Source: Terriglobia bacterium
Lineage (GTDB): Bacteria; Acidobacteriota; Terriglobia; Acidiferrales; UBA7541
NCBI GenBank assembly: GCA_020072785.1
Contig: JAIQGG010000003.1
Span: 244,678-308,677, forward strand
Direction: 5' to 3'
DNA length: 64,000 nucleotides
Shown here one piece after another: positions 33,293 through 42,120 of this stretch (its first letter is position 1; each line of letters opens with the position of its first letter). The notes under the pieces were generated by a model that worked only from the letters and a program-made list of their open reading frames with translations, did not search any database and had not been told where the DNA came from. The position numbers were made by a program, and so were the translations under genes.

Positions 33293-35239
33293 GTGTGCGG
33301 CATCTGCGGAATTGTCCTGACGGCAAATCCGGCGACGGCGGAAGCGCGCGTGCGCGGCATGACCGCGGCGCTGCGGCATCGCGGCCCGGACGACGAAGGC
33401 TTTCTCGCCGGCGATCCGCGCGCACCGGGCGTGGCGCTGGGCATGCGGCGGCTCAGCATCATTGACCTCCAGGGGGGCCACCAGCCCATTTGGAACGAGG
33501 CGCACGACATCGCCGTGGTCCTCAACGGCGAGATTTACAACTACCGCGACTTGCGCGAACGCCTGACCCGCGCCGGCCATCATTTCGCCACGCACTCCGA
33601 TACCGAAGTGCTGGTCCACGGGTGGGAAGAGTGGGGCGAGGATTGCCTGCACGAACTGCGCGGGATGTATGCCTTCGCCGTGCTCGACCTGCGCGGCCAG
33701 GTCCTGGCACCGCAGCTCTTTCTCGCGCGCGATCCCCTGGGCATCAAGCCGCTGTACTACACGCAGACCCGCGAAGGCCTCTTCTTCGCCTCCGAGGTGC
33801 GCGCGCTGCTCGCCGGAGGGGTGGCCAAAAAGCTTTCCCCGGACGCGCTGACCTCCTATCTCCTGTTCGGTTCCGTCTCCGAGCCGGTGACGCTGCTGGA
33901 GAACGTGTTTTCGGTGCCCCCGGGACACTCCATCCTGCTGCTGGTGCCCGATCGCCGGCAGTTGCCGCGGCCGCGCCCCTGGTGGGACCTGCGGCGCAGC
34001 CCCGCGGCGCGCGATCCCAAGCGCCCCCGGGACTTCGCGGGAGCGGTGCGCGCGCTGCGCCCGCTGCTCGAGGATTCCGTGCGCGCGCATCTGATCGCCG
34101 ACGTGCCCGTGGGGCTGTTTCTCTCCAGCGGGCTGGATTCCAGCGCCCTGGCCGCGCTGGCGGCGCGCGAACAGCGCGGCATCCGCAGCTTCACGCTGAC
34201 GTTTCCGGGAACTCTTTACGACGAAGCCCCGCTGGCTCGCTGCGTCGCCAAACACTGCGGCACCGAGCACAGCGAAGTGCCGCTGGGCGGCGCGGAAATG
34301 CTGGAGCATCTGGAGAGCGCGCTGGGCGCGCTCGACCAGCCGACCATGGACGGCATCAACACCTATCTAGTCTCCTGGGCCGCGCGGCAGGTAGGGCTGA
34401 AAGTGGCGCTCTCGGGCCTTGGCGGCGATGAACTCTTCGCCGGCTACCGCACCTTTCGCGATGTGCCGCGCCTGCGGGGCCTCGCGCAACTGGCGCGCCT
34501 TTTCCCTTCTGCGCTGCGCCACGTGACCGCGCCGCTGATCGAGCGCCTCGCCGCGCGCGGCGCCGCTCCTGACGCCGCGCGCAAGGCCGCCGCGCTGTGG
34601 CGCGACCGGGAGCGTCTGCCCGACGCCTACTTCTTCGCCCGCGCTCTGTTTCCCCCGGGGGAACTGGAGCGCATCGCCACCCCGCGCTATCGCAGCAGCG
34701 CCATCGGCGGGGACGGCACGGCATTGCTGCCCACCTGGCTGGGCTGGATCGAGCACGTCGCCGGAGACGCCCGCAACATGGAGCGCGTGGCGGGCATCTC
34801 CTGGCTCGAGCTGCGCACCTACATGGTCAGCACCCTGCTGCGCGACACGGACTCCGTGAGCATGGACCGTTCCCTGGAGGTGCGCGTGCCGCTGCTGGAT
34901 ACGCCGCTGGTGGAATTTCTGGCCACGCTGCCGGACGCGGCGCGGCGCCGCCCGAAAGTGCAGAAGGCCCTGCTGGTGGAAGCGCTGCGGGATGCGCTGC
35001 CGGAGGAGATCGTGACGCAGGCGAAGCGCACGTTTACCTTGCCGTGGGAGGAGTGGCTGCGCGGGCCGCTGCGCGAGCGCATCGAAACGAGTCTTGCGGA
35101 GCCGGCCGCGGCGCTCGCGCCGCACCTGCGCCTGGGGGGAGTGCGCGGAGTCTGGGAGGCGTTTCAGGCGGGGCGCACGTCGTGGTCGCGGGTATGGTCG
35201 CTGTACGTGCTAAACGAGTGGTGCCACCGCAATCTGTAG
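33293..35239 (+). CDS. asnB: Asparagine synthase (glutamine-hydrolysing)
   Basis: A 648-residue AsnB. The start is GTG 33293, giving MCGICGIVLTANP with cysteine 2 as the glutaminase nucleophile. Other glutaminase marks are MTAALRHRGPDDEGFLAGD, RRLSIIDLQGGHQP and NGEIYNYRDLR. The synthetase domain has the PP-loop FLSSGLDSSALAAL and ALSGLGGDELFAGYR. It transfers glutamine nitrogen to a carboxyl group using ATP. Within a glycosyltransferase/transglutaminase cluster it may amidate a uronic acid or peptide rather than make free asparagine, as for AsnB homologues of exopolysaccharide loci. This specialised role is inferred. Confidence 0.9.
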   Translation: MCGICGIVLTANPATAEARVRGMTAALRHRGPDDEGFLAGDPRAPGVALGMRRLSIIDLQGGHQPIWNEAHDIAVVLNGEIYNYRDLRERLTRAGHHFATHSDTEVLVHGWEEWGEDCLHELRGMYAFAVLDLRGQVLAPQLFLARDPLGIKPLYYTQTREGLFFASEVRALLAGGVAKKLSPDALTSYLLFGSVSEPVTLLENVFSVPPGHSILLLVPDRRQLPRPRPWWDLRRSPAARDPKRPRDFAGAVRALRPLLEDSVRAHLIADVPVGLFLSSGLDSSALAALAAREQRGIRSFTLTFPGTLYDEAPLARCVAKHCGTEHSEVPLGGAEMLEHLESALGALDQPTMDGINTYLVSWAARQVGLKVALSGLGGDELFAGYRTFRDVPRLRGLAQLARLFPSALRHVTAPLIERLAARGAAPDAARKAAALWRDRERLPDAYFFARALFPPGELERIATPRYRSSAIGGDGTALLPTWLGWIEHVAGDARNMERVAGISWLELRTYMVSTLLRDTDSVSMDRSLEVRVPLLDTPLVEFLATLPDAARRRPKVQKALLVEALRDALPEEIVTQAKRTFTLPWEEWLRGPLRERIETSLAEPAAALAPHLRLGGVRGVWEAFQAGRTSWSRVWSLYVLNEWCHRNL

Positions 35240-35337
35240 CGGCGGGCCTTAGCAGGCGGTCATTTTGCGGGCCGGTTGCACACCACAAAGAAGGCAGGCG
35301 CCCGACAAAACGGGGATAAATTCCGCCTGGGGCGGCA

Positions 35338-35745
35338 CTACTCCCGCACGATTTCGTAGCGATGCGTGAGCGCCGCCGTCTTCTTCAGCATGGCCGCCAC
35401 CGAGCAATATTTCTCCTGGCTCAAGCCGATGGCCCGCTGCACGGCCGTTTCCTCGAGCTGCCCCTTCAAGCGGAATAGAATCTCGATTTTCGTCCACACG
35501 GTGGGCGGCTCGGCGGCGCGCTCGCCGGAGACAAGCACCTCGAGGGATTCCAACTTCTGGCGTTTTTTCGCCAGAATAAGGACCACGTCGGTGGCCGTAC
35601 ACGCGCCCAGGGCCATGATCAGCAGCTCCATCGGCCCCGGCGCCTGGTTGGAGTCGCGGTCGCAATCCAGGGCCAGGGCGTGTCCCGAAGGGCTGGTGGC
35701 CACGAATTTCTGCCCGCCAATCCACTGCACCGTTGCCGTCTGCAT
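35338..35745 (-). CDS. OsmC family protein
   Basis: A 135-residue OsmC-fold protein starting at ATG 35745 with AGGAGG before it (the frame is open further upstream without similarity). Family features: PMELLIMALGACTATDVVLI with the active cysteine, ERAAEPPTVWTKIEILFRLK, and the second cysteine in SQEKYCSVAAMLKKTA. The two cysteines form the peroxidatic site that reduces organic hydroperoxides in OsmC/Ohr proteins. The variant spacing fits the YhfA-like subgroup rather than Ohr. It converges with asnB. Confidence 0.9.
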   Translation of the reverse strand: MQTATVQWIGGQKFVATSPSGHALALDCDRDSNQAPGPMELLIMALGACTATDVVLILAKKRQKLESLEVLVSGERAAEPPTVWTKIEILFRLKGQLEETAVQRAIGLSQEKYCSVAAMLKKTAALTHRYEIVRE

Positions 35746-35819
35746 GGAGCCTCCTGAGAAGAAAATGAGGATAGCACTTCTTTGATTTTCCGCGGAGTAA
35801 GGGGCGTAAGAAGGAGGGG

Positions 35820-38800
35820 TCAGGAGTTCCGGGAGGAGATGACGGAAGCGACTTCGATGATGGGGTTGGGGAGCTGGCGCATGGTCTGGACGAAGAGGGC
35901 CACGATTTTGGCATCGAACTGCGCGCTGGCGCAACGCTCCAGCTCGGCCATGGCGTCCAAGGCGCTGCGGCCCTTTTTGTAGGTGCGGTCGCTGGTGATG
36001 GTGTCGTAGGCGTCGGCGATGGCGATGATGCGCGCGCCCAGGGGAATGCCGTCTCCCGTGAGGGCGTCGGGATAGCCGGAGCCGTCAAAATATTCGTGGT
36101 GATGGCGCACCATCTCGCGGATGCGCCCGAGCGGGGTCAAGGGCTCGAGGATCTTGGCGCCAAAGGTTACGTGGGACTTCATGGTCTCCCACTCGCCGGG
36201 ATCGAGCGGGCCACTCTTGTTGAGAATGGCTTCGGGAATGGCCACTTTGCCGATGTCATGGAGGACGCCGGCGAGGCGGATTTCCTCGACCTCCACATCG
36301 TTCATGCCCAAGGCCTCGGCGATCAGCGCGGCGTAAGCGGAGACCTTCTGGGAATGGCCCTGCGTGTAGTGGTCCTTGGCGTCAATGGCAAAAGCGAGGG
36401 AAGTCACGGTGTCCAGCACCGCCTGCGGCAGCGAGGCCGGGCCGGCGCCGTTAGACGGCGCGGCTTCCGGCACAGCAGCGTCTGGAGAGAGCGATTCGGT
36501 GAATTGCTTAAGGCGCTGATAGATCTCCTCAAAAGCCTCGGGGCCCGTGGAAAACAGCCTCTTTAGTGTAACACCAAGATAGGCCTCGAGGACGTCGCGC
36601 TTCCACTTCTTGGCCTCGCCGGGGTCGAAATGGTCGGCGGTGGAAACAGCGTTGCCGCCCTGATGCTTGGAGAGGTACATGGAAGCGTCGGCCACCTGGA
36701 TGAGTTCCTGAGGGGAAGAACCGTGCAGGGGGAAGCAGGCGATGCCGAAGCTCGCGGTGATGTTCTTCTCGCGCAGCAGGGGATCGGCGCAGACCCAGCC
36801 GCGCAGCTTGAGGGCCAGCTGGCGGGCGTGCTCCATGGTGGTTTCCGGCATCAGGATCACGAACTCGTCGCCGCCGTAGCGCGCCACGACGTCAGAGCGG
36901 CGGCAGTTGGTCTCCAGAATGTGCCCGACGCGCTGCAGCACCAGGTCCCCTTCGAGATGCCCGTAGAAATCGTTCACGAACTTGAAGCGGTCGAGGTCCA
37001 TCAGCACCAGGGAGAAAGAGCGGCCCGCGCGCGTCGCCCGCTTCCATTCCGCCGAGAGAGCTTCCATAAAGAAGCGGTGGGTCTTGACGCCGGTCAGTCC
37101 GTCGGTGATGGCCTGTTCCTGGGCCTTCTGGAAGGTCAGGGCATTGTGCAGGGCGCCGGCGATCAGGTCGGCGAGCGTGCGCAACAAAAGAATCTCTTCT
37201 TCGTTGAAGTTCACGAGTTTTGTAGAGCCCACGTAGAGCACACCGTGCAGCTGATCGGCATAGAAGACGGGCAGGGCCATGGCCGCGATGCACTCGGCAA
37301 GCAGGGGCTTGAGCGCGGGATCGGGAGAATCCCCCGCACCGTAGAAGGCCATCTGCCCGGTGCGCGCCACGTGGCCGACGAGTCCCGCACCCAGGGGGAT
37401 GCGCCAGCCGAGGGCGCCGCGCAGCTCCCCGGCTTCCGACTGGATGACCACTTCGCGGGTCGAGTAGTCCAGCACACCGATGCCGACGTGATCGAGAGTC
37501 AAGCCCTGGCCCAGCTGCTGGGTGATCTCGGCGAGCATCTCTTCGGGATTGAGGGTGGCGATGGCTTTGCGCGAAACGGCGTTGAGCAGGGAGAGGTGCC
37601 GGGCCTTGGTCCGCTCTTCCTGGAACAGCCGCGCGTTTTCGATGGCGATGCTGGCCTCGCTGGCCAGCACGCGCAGGAGTTCCAGATGCCCCTCGTCGAA
37701 CTGCCGGTCGATCTCGGCAAAGACGACGATGGCCCCGATGGCATGATCATAGGCCACCAGCGGAACGCCGCAGAAGCAGCCGCGCGAGCGGAGGGGCTCG
37801 ACGCCCAAGGCCCGCACGGAGGCGACAAAATTTTCGCGGATGAGCACGGGCTGGCGGGTGCGGATGATGTATTCGGTCAAAAAGTTGCCGAGGGGCCGGC
37901 TGCGCTTGGGCAGGCGAGTGCCGTCGATGATTTCGAGGTCGAAGATCAGTTCGTCGCGGAGCGGATTGAGCGAGGCGATATAGAAATTATCGGTGTCGAA
38001 GAGCCGGCGCAATTCCTCGCCCACTTTGCGCAGCAGATCTTCCTTGTTCAGCGTGGAGCTGAGGGCGCGGCCGATCTCGTTGAGCACGTGCAGCTCTTCG
38101 GAGCGGCGCGAAGTCTGCTGGATCAGGTAGCTGTTCTCCACGGCCATGCCGATCTGATGGCCCAGGGCCAGGAGCAGGCGCAGTTCCGCGGCGGTGAAGC
38201 GGCGGTTGTCCGGCGTGCCCAGCAGAAGCACGCCGAAGCCCTGCTCCTTGGCTTGCAGGCTGATGGCCACCACGGTACGCAGCCCCTGATGGACGGCCAG
38301 TTGCCGGAAGCGCCGGAAACTCTCTTCTTTCTCCAGAGCCGTCCAGGCCGAATCGCGCGTCAATTCGCGGAAGACCACCAGCCCGCCGAGACGCGATACC
38401 AGATTGACCAGGTGATCGTCGAGCCCCTCGCGCTGCGCGGTGCTGCAGAAATCCTCGCGGAGCCCGGCGGCCACCACCGAGGTGGGCCCCTGCGGATCGC
38501 CATGGTGCAGGAACAGGGCCCCGGAGGGAATGCGCACCACGCCAAGGACGCGGTCCAGCGCCAGGGAAAGCATGCGCTGGATCTCCCCGCCCACAAAACT
38601 GGAGGTCGCCAGGTTCAGGTTGGACAGCGCGAGCATGTTGCGCTCGACGCGGCGCTTCTCTTCCTCGTACAAGGCCATGACCATGACGATGCCGACGAAG
38701 GCGGCAGGCATGGCGGCCAGGGACCACACACCGGTTTCCTGGATCTGCTTGTTCTGGTAGGCGAGGATCAGCCCCAGTTGCAGGACCGCCCAGATGCCGA

Positions 38801-39260
38801 AGGTTACCGCGAGCAAGCGTTCGCTCAGTGTTTCCTGGCGGTTGCTCTCCTGGAAAAAGACCAGGGAAGCGGCAAGAAAAATCAGAGCGGTAGCGATGCC
38901 GGGCGGAATGGGATACCAACCCAGCTGGTACGCGACGGTCCAGAAAAGCACCGTGACGGCGGTCAACCCCGCAGGTACGAACCATGGCCGGCGCTGCGCG
39001 TAAATTTGCGCGCCGAGAAAAAAGAAAAGACCGGTGAGCGAGAGGCACCACTGCCCGAGGGTCGCCTGTAGCGAAATGCTGCCGGCGCCGGGCGCGAGAA
39101 CCCTGGTCAGGTAGTGCACCGTGTACAGGCACCAGCCCACGGCCCAGAACAACTGGTAGGTCTGGCGTTTCAGACTGTAGACATAGGCGAAGAACCCCGC
39201 AACCAAAGAGGTGGCGATCAGAAGCCCAAAGGCTACGAGATTGGCATGCGTCACGGGCAT
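35820..39260 (-). CDS. Membrane GAF/GGDEF/HD-GYP cyclic di-GMP protein
   Basis: An 1146-residue protein with about seven N-terminal helices (residues 5-200), three GAF-like segments (about 225-375, 395-545, 560-705), a GGDEF domain (715-880) and a C-terminal HD-GYP domain (about 945-1135). The cyclase site is intact (RYGGDEFVILMPE at 794-806) with an inhibitory RxxD (787-790). The phosphodiesterase site is intact (LHDIGKVAIPEAIL; HHHEYFDGSGYPD). It could therefore both make and break cyclic di-GMP, gated by signals sensed by the membrane and GAF parts. A four-copy palindrome array lies directly upstream. The long open frame on the opposite strand is a shadow. Confidence 0.93.
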   Translation of the reverse strand: MPVTHANLVAFGLLIATSLVAGFFAYVYSLKRQTYQLFWAVGWCLYTVHYLTRVLAPGAGSISLQATLGQWCLSLTGLFFFLGAQIYAQRRPWFVPAGLTAVTVLFWTVAYQLGWYPIPPGIATALIFLAASLVFFQESNRQETLSERLLAVTFGIWAVLQLGLILAYQNKQIQETGVWSLAAMPAAFVGIVMVMALYEEEKRRVERNMLALSNLNLATSSFVGGEIQRMLSLALDRVLGVVRIPSGALFLHHGDPQGPTSVVAAGLREDFCSTAQREGLDDHLVNLVSRLGGLVVFRELTRDSAWTALEKEESFRRFRQLAVHQGLRTVVAISLQAKEQGFGVLLLGTPDNRRFTAAELRLLLALGHQIGMAVENSYLIQQTSRRSEELHVLNEIGRALSSTLNKEDLLRKVGEELRRLFDTDNFYIASLNPLRDELIFDLEIIDGTRLPKRSRPLGNFLTEYIIRTRQPVLIRENFVASVRALGVEPLRSRGCFCGVPLVAYDHAIGAIVVFAEIDRQFDEGHLELLRVLASEASIAIENARLFQEERTKARHLSLLNAVSRKAIATLNPEEMLAEITQQLGQGLTLDHVGIGVLDYSTREVVIQSEAGELRGALGWRIPLGAGLVGHVARTGQMAFYGAGDSPDPALKPLLAECIAAMALPVFYADQLHGVLYVGSTKLVNFNEEEILLLRTLADLIAGALHNALTFQKAQEQAITDGLTGVKTHRFFMEALSAEWKRATRAGRSFSLVLMDLDRFKFVNDFYGHLEGDLVLQRVGHILETNCRRSDVVARYGGDEFVILMPETTMEHARQLALKLRGWVCADPLLREKNITASFGIACFPLHGSSPQELIQVADASMYLSKHQGGNAVSTADHFDPGEAKKWKRDVLEAYLGVTLKRLFSTGPEAFEEIYQRLKQFTESLSPDAAVPEAAPSNGAGPASLPQAVLDTVTSLAFAIDAKDHYTQGHSQKVSAYAALIAEALGMNDVEVEEIRLAGVLHDIGKVAIPEAILNKSGPLDPGEWETMKSHVTFGAKILEPLTPLGRIREMVRHHHEYFDGSGYPDALTGDGIPLGARIIAIADAYDTITSDRTYKKGRSALDAMAELERCASAQFDAKIVALFVQTMRQLPNPIIEVASVISSRNS

Positions 39261-39740
39261 GGTTCGTGCGATGAACGACTCAGTTGTGACCGCCGAGCGG
39301 TCAACTTCTCACAGTGACCACAAAGCGGTCAACTTCCTACCGTGACCGCAGAGCGGTCAACATTCTACCGTGACCGCAAAGCGGTCAACTCCTGAAAGCG
39401 CAGGAAGCAACCGCCGGAGACGATGCTCCGGTGAAGCCCACGGAGCTTCAGGGCACTGCACAGAATGCCGGGCGCGGATTGTTGCTCCTCCACGATCCAG
39501 CACGGAAAAGAAAGCACTTACAGACTATAGGAGAGGGGGGTACCGGGACCAGGAAACCTGCGTGCTGTAGCGAAAAAGATAGCAGGGGGGAAGGACCGCG
39601 GCGCAACAGCCATCCGGTGGCTCAATCCGGGCGGCCCCCGGAGGGCCTGATTCTGCGCGCTGGGAATGCACAGGTTGAACGCCACGCACCGCTTCAGCTA
39701 GACTGAATGATTGACGCCAACTTGAAAGAGCACACTGAGA
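39261..39740. other. Intergenic region between divergent genes, with palindrome array
   Basis: 480 bases between the cyclic di-GMP protein gene and gltX. The array at 39286-39389 is the only clear structure; the remaining 350 bases show no credible gene or terminator. Confidence 0.65.
39286..39389 (+). repeat. Tandem array of four 20-bp palindromes, 28-bp period
   Basis: Units start at 39286, 39314, 39342 and 39370, exactly 28 bases apart. Each is GTGACCNCNNAGCGGTCAAC. The 8-base spacers are similar (TTCTCACA, TTCCTACC, ATTCTACC), so the whole 28-mer is repeated. The second unit carries GACCAC instead of GACCGC, which weakens its stem. They lie 25-130 bases upstream of the GGDEF/HD-GYP start. 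Confidence 0.9.
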
Positions 39741-41252
39741 ATGACTTCCTTCATGGATTCGAAGACCGGCGCACCAGGCGCCGCGAAGTCCGGGCCGCGC
39801 GTCCGCTTTGCCCCTTCGCCGACGGGCTATCTGCACGTGGGCGGCGCACGCACCGCGCTGTTCAACTGGTTTTTCGCACGCCATGAGGGCGGCACGCTGA
39901 TCCTGCGCATCGAGGACACCGACGTCGAACGCAACAAGCCCGAGCTGGTGGAGGGCATTCTGGAGGGCCTGCGCTGGCTGGGCATCGACTGGGATGAAGG
40001 ACCTTACTACCAGTCGCAGCGCATCGAACTCTACCGCGAGGCCGCGCAGAAGTGCCTGGACAACGGCAGCGCCTACCTGTGCTACTGCGCGGCGGAGCGC
40101 TACGCCGGAGGGGACCACGCCGAGGAAGAGGCCGCGGGCGGGAAGGTCCGCCGCGTGGTGCGCTGCCCCTGCCGGAACGCCCAGCCGGGCGCGGCAGAGA
40201 CCAAGCCGGCCGTGCGCTTCAAGGTGCCGCTGGGGGGCACGACGAAATTTCAGGACGCAGTCTTCGGCCCGCGCGAATTTTCCAACGAGGAGATCGAGGA
40301 TTTCGTGCTGCTGCGCTCGCCACGCGGCGAGGAGACCGCGGGACAGCCGACCTACCAACTCAGCGCCGTCGTGGACGATATCGACATGCGCATCACGCAC
40401 GTCATCCGCGGCGCGGATCACATCTCCAACACCCCGAAGCAGGCGCTGCTCTATGGCGCGCTGGGCGCGGAACCGCCCGTCTTCGCGCATCTCCCGCTGA
40501 TTCTCGGCTCCGACCGCACGCGCCTTTCCAAGCGCCACGGCGCGACCAGCGTGACCTCCTACCGCGACGAGGGTTTTCTGCCCGAGGCCTTCCGCAATTT
40601 TCTCGCGCTGCTCGGGTGGTCCGCCGGCGGCGATCAGGAGTTTCTGCGCACGCCGGAGCTGATCGGAAAGTTTTCGCTGGAACACGTGCTGCGCACCAAT
40701 GGCGTCTTCGACCGCGCCAAGCTGGAGTGGTTCAACACCCAGTATCTGCAGAAGCTGCCCATCGAGGAACTGCTTCCGGAGGTCGAGGCGGAATTGAAGC
40801 GCAGCAAACTGTGGAAGGAAGAGTGGGGGAGCGGAGCGGGCCACGAGTGGTTCGCAAAGACGGTGGACCTGCTGCGGCCGCGGGTGCGTCTGCTGCCGGA
40901 CTTTTCCTCGTGGTCGCGGGCGTTTTTCAGCGACGAATTCACCTACAACGAGGCGGCGCGGGAAAAATTCTGGAAGAAAGAGCCGCGCCTGCCGGAGTTC
41001 CTGGGGCAGATCGCCGACGCGCTCGCCGCGCTTCCGGACTGGAATCACGACGCCTGCGAGCACGCCCTGCGCGGGGTGGCGGAGGCTGCCGGCGTGAAGG
41101 CCGGGGTGCTGATCAACGCCACGCGAGTGGCCATTGCCGGGGAGGCCGTGGCGCCGCCGCTGTTCGAGACCATGCTGGTGCTGGGGCGCGAGCGGGTGAC
41201 CGGGCGGCTGCGCGCGGCACTGCCCGCGGTGCAGGAATCCTGCAAAGCGTAG
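39741..41252 (+). CDS. gltX: Glutamyl-tRNA synthetase
   Basis: A 503-residue class I tRNA synthetase. The HIGH-type motif is HVGGARTALFNWFF (from residue 32), the preceding RFAPSPTGYL is diagnostic for GltX, and the KMSKS-type motif is RTRLSKRHGA. The zinc-like insert CYCAAERYAGG...CPC near residues 113-150 is present. The C-terminal anticodon-binding domain is complete. It charges tRNA-Glu (or also tRNA-Gln in a non-discriminating form; GatCAB genes are not in the window). ATG 39741 is taken; ATG 39753 is also possible. The gene is monocistronic. Confidence 0.95.
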   Translation: MTSFMDSKTGAPGAAKSGPRVRFAPSPTGYLHVGGARTALFNWFFARHEGGTLILRIEDTDVERNKPELVEGILEGLRWLGIDWDEGPYYQSQRIELYREAAQKCLDNGSAYLCYCAAERYAGGDHAEEEAAGGKVRRVVRCPCRNAQPGAAETKPAVRFKVPLGGTTKFQDAVFGPREFSNEEIEDFVLLRSPRGEETAGQPTYQLSAVVDDIDMRITHVIRGADHISNTPKQALLYGALGAEPPVFAHLPLILGSDRTRLSKRHGATSVTSYRDEGFLPEAFRNFLALLGWSAGGDQEFLRTPELIGKFSLEHVLRTNGVFDRAKLEWFNTQYLQKLPIEELLPEVEAELKRSKLWKEEWGSGAGHEWFAKTVDLLRPRVRLLPDFSSWSRAFFSDEFTYNEAAREKFWKKEPRLPEFLGQIADALAALPDWNHDACEHALRGVAEAAGVKAGVLINATRVAIAGEAVAPPLFETMLVLGRERVTGRLRAALPAVQESCKA

Positions 41253-41404
41253 ACGAAGCGTGAAATCGTGAGGCCAGACCCGCGACCTGCCAGAGCAATG
41301 AAGCAAAGCCCTCGTGCCTGAAACGCCACACCAGTAGCATAAAGAGGCTGCCGAAATCCCGGATTCAGAGGACAATTGGCGGAGTTTGGCCCGGGAGGCA
41401 GCTT

Positions 41405-42001
41405 ATGACAAGAATGACGGCAACGCGCAATTGGACACTCGGACTGGCGGCAGGCATTGTATTTTTGTGCGCGGCCAGCGGAGCCAGGGCTCAGAACGCC
41501 GGATATATGCGGCTGGTCACCGCGCAAGGACCCATTGAGGGCACATCGAAGGAAGCGGCACACTTGAACTGGATTCCCTTGACGGGCGCCCAGATCGGCG
41601 ATGTGGATGGGGATGGCGCCCCGGACCTGGCACGTGCGACACCGGGAGCACCTGCAACCCCAGCCACACAGGGACGGACAGCAAAGGCCGCAACGAGCCA
41701 GCCGCAGACGGCGCGGGAACATGGCAGCGGGCTGGCGACCGGGAAGCGGATGCATAAACCGCTGACGATCACCAAAGAGTGGGATGCAAGCTCGCCCAAG
41801 CTGCGAATGCTGCAGGCCAGCGGAACGCAGATACCCACGGTGGAAATCCATCTTCCGACCACTACCGGCGCAGCCAAAGCCGGGCGCTACAAGCTGAGTA
41901 ACGCGATGATCAGCTCGATTCAGGTGACGGGCGGAGGAGGCAAGACCCCGCAGATGGAATCGGTGACGTTCACCTATCAGAAGATCGAGTGGACCTACTA
42001 A
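41405..42001 (+). CDS. Hcp-like protein with a Sec signal peptide
   Basis: A 198-residue protein starting at ATG 41405 after GGGAGG. The first 29 residues form a signal peptide (NWTLGLAAGIVFLCAASGARA). The rest matches the Hcp/type VI tube fold: QGPIEGTSKE, then after a low-complexity insert RMHKPLTITKEWDASSPKL, GTQIPTVEIHLPTT, YKLSNAMISSIQVTG and the ending ESVTFTYQKIEWTY. Classical Hcp has no signal peptide and lies in a T6SS cluster; this one is alone. The insert (about residues 60-110) is rich in Ala/Pro/Thr. It may be an exported Hcp-fold protein with another role. A strong terminator follows. Confidence 0.8.
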   Translation: MTRMTATRNWTLGLAAGIVFLCAASGARAQNAGYMRLVTAQGPIEGTSKEAAHLNWIPLTGAQIGDVDGDGAPDLARATPGAPATPATQGRTAKAATSQPQTAREHGSGLATGKRMHKPLTITKEWDASSPKLRMLQASGTQIPTVEIHLPTTTGAAKAGRYKLSNAMISSIQVTGGGGKTPQMESVTFTYQKIEWTY

Positions 42002-42085
42002 GAAGCGTCACACACTGGGAACGGAACCCGCAGAAGCAGCACCGGGCGGGTGCACCGGAAGCTGGCGAACAATCCAACTGAAAAG

Positions 42086-42120
42086 AAGGCCTGCCTGCAA
42101 AAGGCAGGCCTTTATTTTGA
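42086..42120 (+). terminator. Strong hairpin terminator, shared by convergent genes
   Basis: AAGGCCTGCCT (42086-42096) pairs perfectly with AGGCAGGCCTT (42102-42112) around GCAAA, followed by TATTTT. It ends the hcp-like transcript and overlaps the stop codon of the convergent DsbD-like gene. Confidence 0.85.

Noticed and set aside
36630..39071. 813-codon open frame on the + strand
   Set aside because: It is the antisense shadow of the GGDEF/HD-GYP gene, whose domains and motifs are unambiguous on the other strand.
39286..39389. CRISPR array
   Set aside because: The four units have only 8-base spacers that resemble each other, the repeat is a simple palindrome also found singly at other loci, and no cas gene is present.
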